Positions 33,266 to 39,460 of a DNA stretch of 39,460 nucleotides are shown here, in pieces; position 1 is the first letter of the stretch; each line of letters opens with the position of its first letter. Where the stretch lies: assembly GCA_021823345.1 (NCBI GenBank), contig JAKAOF010000006.1:1-39460 (forward strand). Reading direction: 5' to 3'. Both the position numbers and the translations under genes were made by a program. The stretch comes from Thermoplasmata archaeon. Lineage in GTDB: Archaea; Thermoplasmatota; Thermoplasmata; Lutacidiplasmatales; UBA184. The notes under the pieces were generated by a model. That model saw only the letters and a list, made by a program, of their open reading frames with translations, searched no databases and was not told the DNA's origin.

Positions 33266-35178
33266 CGGGCCGTCCATTCCTTCACCCAACTCTCCGCATT
33301 TCGCTCAGCGAGCGCAATGATGCTCACCATCGGGTTCACCTGCGGGGAACCGGGGAGCATGCTGGCGTCGGATACCGCGAGGCCTTCTTCTCCCCACACG
33401 AGCCCTCGCTCGTCGAGCACCCCGAGCGACTCTTCTCCCGCCATGCGTGCGGTCCCGAGGGGATGGAAGGCGAACAGGTGAAGTCCATCGGGTTTCAGCT
33501 CCTCCCGCTCGAAGGTTGCGACCTCAGATGCCGTCTCCAGAGGCTTTCCTGCCCCGACCGGCAGGAACACCCTCTTCGCTCCAGCCGAGAAGAGGACCCG
33601 GGCACACGTGGCCATGGCGTCCCGGATCCGCTCAGTGTCGGCCTTCCCTAACGAATAATGGACCCAGGGCCGTCCCAAGGCCTCGGTGATCAACCGACCC
33701 TCGCAATCCTCACTGATCATCCCCCCCATGATCGCCCAATGGGAGAGGGTCGGAAGGTAATTCTTGTACGCGCTCCCGAACGACGGGACCAGACCTGCCG
33801 TGCTCAATATTCCTCGCGGCTGAAACGTCGCCTCCAGGAGGGTCTTGGGTACCTGGGGCCGGATGAAGTAGGATTGGAGCACCCCTTCCCAGCCCCGGAC
33901 CTCCTCCGGCATCTCCCCGGCCACCTCAAAGGAAGGATGGATCTTGAGATGGCGACCACTGTGGGCCTCGGACCTACGGGTGCCTTTCCCGGACAAGAGG
34001 GTCGGAGTGTGCAAGGCCCCCGCGGCGATGACGACGTATTTCGCACGGACCCGCAAACCCACGGGGGGAGCCACCGTGGCTCCATGGGTGATCCGGGCCT
34101 CCACCACCCACCCTTGTCTCCGGGACGTTTCCCTTCGGACCCTCGTGACCTGGCAATGCGAGACCAGCTGGGCACCGTGGGCAAGGGCCTGCGGGAGGTA
34201 GTTGAGCGCCATGCTCTGCTTCGCATCCCGAGGACAGCCGATGACACACTCATCCGAGCCCCGGCAGCCGGGGGCGGGACGGGGGATGATCCCGTGGTCG
34301 GCGAGCCCGAGGGCCATGGCCCCCTTTTGCATGACCCGAGCGTTTCCACCCAGGATGTCCCAGGCGGGGGTCGATACCTTGAGCGTACGTTCCGCTCGCT
34401 CAAAGTAGGGTTCCAGGCGGTCGGGGGTGAACGAGGAGAGCGAGCAGTGTTGGGACCACTCCTTGACGACGGAGTTCGAGGGGCGGAAGCAGCTTCCCGA
34501 ATTGAACACGGTGGTTCCCCCGACCGCTCGAGCTTCCACGACCGTGATCACGGGACGTCCCAAGGTCGTGAGCAGTCCCGCTCCCCGGTAATGCCGGGCC
34601 ATCCGGGCCAAGGGAGCCCCTCGAAAGTTCTCTCGATTGTAGGAGCCGCCTTCCTCCAGGAGCAGGACCTTGAGGCCCGCCCGGGCGAGCACGGCTGCCG
34701 CCGGAGCCCCCCCGGCACCGGTCCCGACGATGCATACGTCACAATCGAGGTTGTGGCGTTGGCTCGTCTGGGCGGTGGACAGCGTGGGAAGCGGAGGCGA
34801 GGCGGGAGGAAGGTCGGACACCGGCGCGGGTCCCACCCCAAGAGAGGCACGGACCCGGTCGCGCGAAGTGTACGTGCCCTCAATGAGATGGCGCAGAAGT
34901 TGAAAGAGGTCCCCCGGAAGACCGGTCCGTCCCCCCATGTTCTCCAGGTGACGCGCGGCGGCTTCCGGGTCCAAGGAGAGAAGTCTGCGACCGCCAGGGG
35001 AGAAGAACGCGGACAGGTCCATCGTCCACACCGCCCCCTTGACCATCCAGCGGGCGACGGGATCCGCTCCGTGCATCAGTCGCTCGATCTCCCCGGGAAC
35101 CCCTTCCTCCAACGCCCCGGTCGAGATCGGTCCTCCCGACGGGATGAGGGTGTCGGCGATCTTCTCGAGGCCGTTCAT
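33262..35178 (-). CDS. GMC-family FAD-dependent oxidoreductase with N-terminal extension
   Basis: CDVCIVGTGAGGAPAAAVLARAGLKVLLLEEGG; VGGTTVFNSGSCFRP; GCRGSDECVIGCPRDAKQSM; C-terminal AFHPLGTARM...VSDASMLPGSPQVNPMVSIIALAERNAE; start ATG 35178. Confidence 0.9.
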   Translation of the reverse strand: MNGLEKIADTLIPSGGPISTGALEEGVPGEIERLMHGADPVARWMVKGAVWTMDLSAFFSPGGRRLLSLDPEAAARHLENMGGRTGLPGDLFQLLRHLIEGTYTSRDRVRASLGVGPAPVSDLPPASPPLPTLSTAQTSQRHNLDCDVCIVGTGAGGAPAAAVLARAGLKVLLLEEGGSYNRENFRGAPLARMARHYRGAGLLTTLGRPVITVVEARAVGGTTVFNSGSCFRPSNSVVKEWSQHCSLSSFTPDRLEPYFERAERTLKVSTPAWDILGGNARVMQKGAMALGLADHGIIPRPAPGCRGSDECVIGCPRDAKQSMALNYLPQALAHGAQLVSHCQVTRVRRETSRRQGWVVEARITHGATVAPPVGLRVRAKYVVIAAGALHTPTLLSGKGTRRSEAHSGRHLKIHPSFEVAGEMPEEVRGWEGVLQSYFIRPQVPKTLLEATFQPRGILSTAGLVPSFGSAYKNYLPTLSHWAIMGGMISEDCEGRLITEALGRPWVHYSLGKADTERIRDAMATCARVLFSAGAKRVFLPVGAGKPLETASEVATFEREELKPDGLHLFAFHPLGTARMAGEESLGVLDERGLVWGEEGLAVSDASMLPGSPQVNPMVSIIALAERNAESWVKEWTAR

Positions 35179-35660
35179 GGTGGAGGCGCTTCCATGAGGC
35201 CCTTCAATTTCCGCAGCGATCCCTCGGTGTCTCGGCGCACCCGTGAACGGAGAAAGAGCCAGTCGAGGAATCGGCCCAACCCGCCGTAGGGCAACTGGTA
35301 ATGGAGGATGAACTCCATCTCGGTCCCACCGTCCTTTTCCGCGAGGACGCACCTGTCCTCGAACTCTTCAAAGGGGGCCTTGGTGGGAACGTTTCCATCC
35401 GATGGAGTGGCTTGGGTCAGACGGTCGGTAAAACGATAGGGCGGGTCCCACGTGACGACCTCCTGGACCCAACGATAGTCCTTGCGCCCGATCAACGCAT
35501 GCATCATCAACCGGGTTCCCAGACGGATGGGAGGTGGGGTCAGGTGATGTGCCTCCTTCACGGAGGCGTGCCACAGCGGGGCGTTCTCCCCTTGGGATAC
35601 GAAGTCAAAAACCTTGGTCACCGGCGCCCGGATTTCGGTATGAAACCGAAGGGTGGCCAA
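35175..35660 (-). CDS. SRPBCC/polyketide cyclase-like ligand-binding protein
   Basis: MATLRFHTEIRAPVTKVFDFVSQGENAPLWHASVKEAHHLTP...DKDGGTEMEFILHYQLP-type pattern; overlaps the GMC gene start by ATGA. Confidence 0.82.
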   Translation of the reverse strand: MATLRFHTEIRAPVTKVFDFVSQGENAPLWHASVKEAHHLTPPPIRLGTRLMMHALIGRKDYRWVQEVVTWDPPYRFTDRLTQATPSDGNVPTKAPFEEFEDRCVLAEKDGGTEMEFILHYQLPYGGLGRFLDWLFLRSRVRRDTEGSLRKLKGLMEAPPP

Positions 35661-35667
35661 AGGAACC

Positions 35668-35991
35668 CTACTTCGAGGCGGCCAAAAGGTCGTCCAGGTC
35701 CTGGTTGGTAAGGCCCTTCATGCTCTTACCATCCCGACGCCAGCTCTGATCACCATCTTGAAACACCATCATCGTGGGGATGATGTCCAGATGGAAGGAG
35801 TTCCAAAGCGGGTTATCCGTATCGGACACGTCCACCCAGGCCACGTTCCCGCCGAGGGCCGGCTCGCGTAGTTCGTAACGCTTGCGAAAGTCCCGACAGT
35901 AGGGGCACCAGTCGGCGCCAAAGGCCACTACCCACTTGCCCTCTCGCAGGAGCTTTTCTCCGGAGAAGTCGGCGGGCGCTAGATTCTGCAT
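35668..35991 (-). CDS. Thioredoxin-fold protein (WCPYC active site)
   Basis: GKWVVAFGADWCPYCRDFRKRYELREPALGGNVAWVDVSDTDNPLWNSFHLDIIPTMMVFQDG; ATG 35991; TATA-like ctataaat ~26 nt upstream. Confidence 0.9.
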   Translation of the reverse strand: MQNLAPADFSGEKLLREGKWVVAFGADWCPYCRDFRKRYELREPALGGNVAWVDVSDTDNPLWNSFHLDIIPTMMVFQDGDQSWRRDGKSMKGLTNQDLDDLLAASK

Positions 35992-36181
35992 GTCCCCTTG
36001 CACGCACCTACCCCATTTATAGGCATCACCCCACCCTGCCGAACACCTACCGAGGGTTGGTAAAAGAATCCGCGAAGCGACCCTTGGCGCCCTCGGACCT
36101 ATCGCTCGGACCTGAGGATGTTGGACGGTTGTCGGGCGTTCGGAACCTCGTTCATATATCCGGCTTCGCAATGAACGGAAC

Positions 36182-38173
36182 GTGAGCTCGTTCGATATCG
36201 ACCGGACCATGAGTCCCCGGGGTGACCAGCCCCGTGCCATCTCCGAACTCGTGGCGGGTGTCCAGCGAGGAGAAGCGCACCAGACGCTCCTCGGAGTCAC
36301 CGGTTCCGGCAAGACGTTCACGATGGCGAACATCATCGCAGAACTGAACCGGCCAGCGCTCATCATCTCACCGAACAAGACCCTCGCCGCTCAACTGACG
36401 AGCGAGTTTCGTGCCCTCTTTCCTCGGAACGCGGTCGAGTATTTCGTGAGCTACTACGATTACTACCAGCCGGAGGCCTACGTGCCGGCGACCGACCTCT
36501 ACATCGAGAAGGATGCCTCCGTCAACGAGGAGATCGACCAGCTCCGACACCGGGCCACCCAGGCGCTCCTTACCCGCCGGGACGTGATCGTCGTGGCGTC
36601 GGTCAGTTGCATCTATGGCTTGGGTTCGCCCGAGGAATACCGCACCAGCATCCTCGAACTGCGGGTGGGCGACGTGATCCTCCGGCGGGATCTCCTCTCG
36701 AAGCTCGTCGCCATGCGCTACGAGCGCAACGACATGGAGCTCGATCGGGGGCGCTTCCGGGCCCGGGGGGCAACGATCGAGATCATGGACACGGTCTCCC
36801 GGGTCTATCGGATCACGTTCTCCGGGAACGTGGTCGAGGGCCTCCAGGAGCTCGACCCCACGACCCGTGAGGTCCTCCACGCGCTGGAAGCGGTCGCCCT
36901 TTTCCCCGCCACTCACTTCGTAACGCCGACCGAACGTCTCGAGCAGATCCTCGGCGAGATCCGCAAGGAAATGGCCGAACGGGTGATCGAGATGACGAAC
37001 CAGGGAAAGCCGCTCGAAGCTCAGCGACTCAAGAGCCGCACGGAGTACGATCTCGATATGATCCGGGAGACCGGGTACTGCACTGGGATCGAGAACTACT
37101 CCCGATACTTTTCCGGTCGAGCCGCCGGGGAACCCCCCTTCACCCTCTTGGACTTCTTTCCTCCCGACCGGCTCACCTTTGTCGATGAGTCCCACGTGAC
37201 CCTTCCCCAGCTCCGCGGAATGTACGAAGGCGATCGGACACGGAAGGACAATCTCGTCAACTTCGGTTGGAGACTTCCTTCGAGCCGAGACAACCGTCCG
37301 CTCAAATGGAACGAATTCCTGGCCCGGACTCCCCAAGCCATCTTCGTCTCCGCCACTCCGGGACCCATGGAGCTCAAACTGTCCAAGCAGGTGGTCGAAC
37401 AAGTGATCCGTCCGACCGGGCTCGTGGATCCACCCATCGAGGTCCGTCCCCTCGAGGGACATGTGAAGGACCTCATCGAGGAGATCCGGAAGAAGGTGGC
37501 GAAGAAGGAACGTACCCTCGTGACCACCCTCACCAAGGCGACCGCGGAAGACCTCGCGGACCACCTCGCATCCAAGGACCTCAAGGTCCGTTACCTGCAC
37601 TCCGAAGTGGAGACGCTGAAGCGGATCGAGGTGATCCGGGACCTACGGCTCGGAGTGTTCGACGTGCTCGTGGGAGTCAACCTGCTCCGGGAAGGACTGG
37701 ACCTTCCGGAAGTGGGCCTGGTAGCTATTCTGGACGCGGACAAGGAAGGGTACCTCCGGTCCGAGACCTCCCTCATCCAAACGGCCGGTAGGGCCTCGCG
37801 GAACGTGGAAGGTCGGGTGATCCTCTACGCGGACCGCATGACCGGGTCCATGCAGCGGGCCATCCAAGAGACCTCGCGCCGGCGAGCGAAACAGGTCGAG
37901 TACAACCAAGAGCACGGGATCGTTCCGGAGACCGTGATCAAGGAGGTCCGCAGCATCCTGGCGACCGGGGTGGGGGCCCCCTCGGGGGACGTTTCCGTGG
38001 CAGGACTTGGGAAGTACTGGAAGGACCGGCTCCCCCTCCTCATCGCTCACCTCGAAGAGGAGATGCGCCTCGCGGCCGAGGAGCTCAATTTCGAGGATGC
38101 CGCTCGGATCCGGGACCGGATCAGGAAGCTCGTAGAATCCGTGAACAAGGCGCCCTCTGGAAAGCCCCATTGA
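36182..38173 (+). CDS. uvrB: Excinuclease ABC subunit B
   Basis: PRGDQPRAISELVAGVQRGEAHQTLLGVTGSGKTFTMANII; YDYYQPEAYVPATDLYIEKDASVNEEID; C-terminal UVR motif LEEEMRLAAEELNFEDAARIRDRIRKL; GTG start with catatatcc ~28 nt upstream. Confidence 0.97.
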   Translation: MSSFDIDRTMSPRGDQPRAISELVAGVQRGEAHQTLLGVTGSGKTFTMANIIAELNRPALIISPNKTLAAQLTSEFRALFPRNAVEYFVSYYDYYQPEAYVPATDLYIEKDASVNEEIDQLRHRATQALLTRRDVIVVASVSCIYGLGSPEEYRTSILELRVGDVILRRDLLSKLVAMRYERNDMELDRGRFRARGATIEIMDTVSRVYRITFSGNVVEGLQELDPTTREVLHALEAVALFPATHFVTPTERLEQILGEIRKEMAERVIEMTNQGKPLEAQRLKSRTEYDLDMIRETGYCTGIENYSRYFSGRAAGEPPFTLLDFFPPDRLTFVDESHVTLPQLRGMYEGDRTRKDNLVNFGWRLPSSRDNRPLKWNEFLARTPQAIFVSATPGPMELKLSKQVVEQVIRPTGLVDPPIEVRPLEGHVKDLIEEIRKKVAKKERTLVTTLTKATAEDLADHLASKDLKVRYLHSEVETLKRIEVIRDLRLGVFDVLVGVNLLREGLDLPEVGLVAILDADKEGYLRSETSLIQTAGRASRNVEGRVILYADRMTGSMQRAIQETSRRRAKQVEYNQEHGIVPETVIKEVRSILATGVGAPSGDVSVAGLGKYWKDRLPLLIAHLEEEMRLAAEELNFEDAARIRDRIRKLVESVNKAPSGKPH

Positions 38174-38327
38174 GCCCACGAGCCTCCCGCAATGCCTATC
38201 CGGTATCGTACTATGGACGTAACCCGATGTACTCCCATCAGGGTTGCGCCACAGTGACCCGGCCCCGACCAATTGTTGAACACTCCCCGCTCGCTTTCTG
38301 GACCCCTTTGCCGTCGAGAGCGGATCG

Positions 38328-39377
38328 TTGCCGGGGGGGGTGGTAGCCCCCATGGCCGCACCTCCGCAGGTTCCGTTCGTGTCCATCACGGGGGAGGTCA
38401 TCGTTTCGGCTCGGGGCCTGCTTAACCACCAGTCCCAGCAACACAACAACGGGGCTCCCTTCGGTATCGACACCCCGGGTACGAAGACCGGTGGGATCCA
38501 AGAAGCCATTGACTGGCTTTACAGTCACCGGAAAGGGAATAACCGGACGGCGGAGGGAGGGCACATCCGCGTCGTCGGGGACACCGTGATTCACGAGACC
38601 GTCCGCATCCCCATCTGGCCCGGTTTGCTGTTCGAGGCCGACCATATCATCGTGGCGATGCCGAGCGGGGATGGCATCCTCGTCGGCTACGACTACAAGG
38701 AACTGGGGGACATCATCATCGGGGGGAGCGTCATTTCCATCCGGGTGCTCGACGGCCCGATCACGGGGAACCGGGGACCGGGACTGCCCCATTACTCAAG
38801 CCAGGGTACGAGCGGCCTCCACGTGAGGCAGCTCGACGGAGGACGGATCGACATCGGGATGGTCCGTTTCTTCACTCGGTATGGCATCTACATGGACGGG
38901 TTCGACGAACAGGACGCACACGCGGCCTGCATTGACAACCTGATCCTCGTCAATGCCTTCACCTCGAACGGGGTGGGGCTGCGGACGCGCAGCAACTCGA
39001 GCCCCCAGGGAAGCTTCTGCGGAGGTAACCGGTTCGTCCTCGGTCACTTCCTCGGAAACTATTACGGCATCTTGATGGACGCCGACACCGATGACTCCGG
39101 ACGCTTGCTGTTCACGAACCCGACCAGCATCAACAATCACCTGTTCGCGACCGTCGAGGATTCGATCGTGTTGATGGCGCCCCAACCGCCCCCTGATGCC
39201 GCCGACGTGGTCATCAACTCCACGGCGTGCTTCTTCGTGCTCAATGCCAAGGTGGCGGAACTTCGAGGGGACCAGAACGTCCTCATCATGCCGGGAGTGG
39301 AGCGGCTCAAGCGCGTGAACCCGAGCGATCACAATGTCATCGCCACCCCCACCATGCGTCCGGGAGGCTTCTTCTAG
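38328..39377 (+). CDS. Putative right-handed beta-helix (pectate-lyase-like) protein, possibly surface-associated
   Basis: Beta-rich repetitive pattern after 'GIQEAIDWLYSHRKGNNRTAEGGHIRVVGDTVIHETVRIPIWPGLLFEADHIIVAMP'; start uncertain (TTG 38328 or ATG 38352). Confidence 0.6.
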   Translation: MPGGVVAPMAAPPQVPFVSITGEVIVSARGLLNHQSQQHNNGAPFGIDTPGTKTGGIQEAIDWLYSHRKGNNRTAEGGHIRVVGDTVIHETVRIPIWPGLLFEADHIIVAMPSGDGILVGYDYKELGDIIIGGSVISIRVLDGPITGNRGPGLPHYSSQGTSGLHVRQLDGGRIDIGMVRFFTRYGIYMDGFDEQDAHAACIDNLILVNAFTSNGVGLRTRSNSSPQGSFCGGNRFVLGHFLGNYYGILMDADTDDSGRLLFTNPTSINNHLFATVEDSIVLMAPQPPPDAADVVINSTACFFVLNAKVAELRGDQNVLIMPGVERLKRVNPSDHNVIATPTMRPGGFF

Positions 39378-39460
39378 AGGCCATGGGATCGGGCAAACCG
39401 GCGGAGAACCCCTTCGACCTCACGCGGCGCACGAAGGGGGTCCGTGGCGGACTTTTCCTG

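Noticed and set aside
33658-35289. 543-aa plus-strand ORF
   Set aside because: Antisense to the GMC oxidoreductase; high-GC codon-pattern artefact with no recognisable domain
36368-37600. 410-aa minus-strand ORF
   Set aside because: Antisense shadow of uvrB
1-39460. CRISPR arrays, IS elements, integrases, att-like direct repeats
   Set aside because: No regularly spaced repeats, transposase/integrase motifs or flanking repeats were recognised by eye; a repeat-finder run would be needed to exclude subtle cases

Overview
High-GC archaeal chromosomal window, tentatively Thermoplasmatota-like. It opens with the 3' end of an archaeal 16S rRNA gene (~1-215) that is followed by a riboflavin operon rather than a 23S gene. 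Most of the window is ordinary archaeal housekeeping: ribB-ribL-ribC-ribH, DEAD-box helicase, acetyl-CoA synthetase, L40e, GlyRS, Nop5/fibrillarin, DRG GTPase, M29 peptidase, aconitase-X, H+-PPase and UvrB. Three stretches look less ordinary. (1) 10037-14662 (-) is a tightly overlapping SixA-like / Ppx-GppA+HD / two thymidylate-kinase-like / CHAD operon. I read it as a polyphosphate module whose 'Tmk' proteins lack the canonical dTMP-kinase REPGGT motif, and one has Arg in place of the Walker A Lys. (2) 19235-27004 holds a stand-alone VirD4/VirB4-like ATPase, three tandem KaiC/RecA-fold proteins (one with an intact P-loop, two with degenerate or absent P-loops), and a convergent 952-aa membrane protein with an internal tandem duplication of ~215 aa. 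This is the best candidate for an undescribed system. (3) 32756-35660 (-) links a GMC-type oxidoreductase, an SRPBCC protein and a small membrane protein. Many genes that start a transcription unit have a TATA-like box about 25-28 nt upstream of the start codon, consistent with leaderless mRNAs. No CRISPR array, IS element or convincing tRNA was seen. Family calls come from reading translated motifs; no database search was run.
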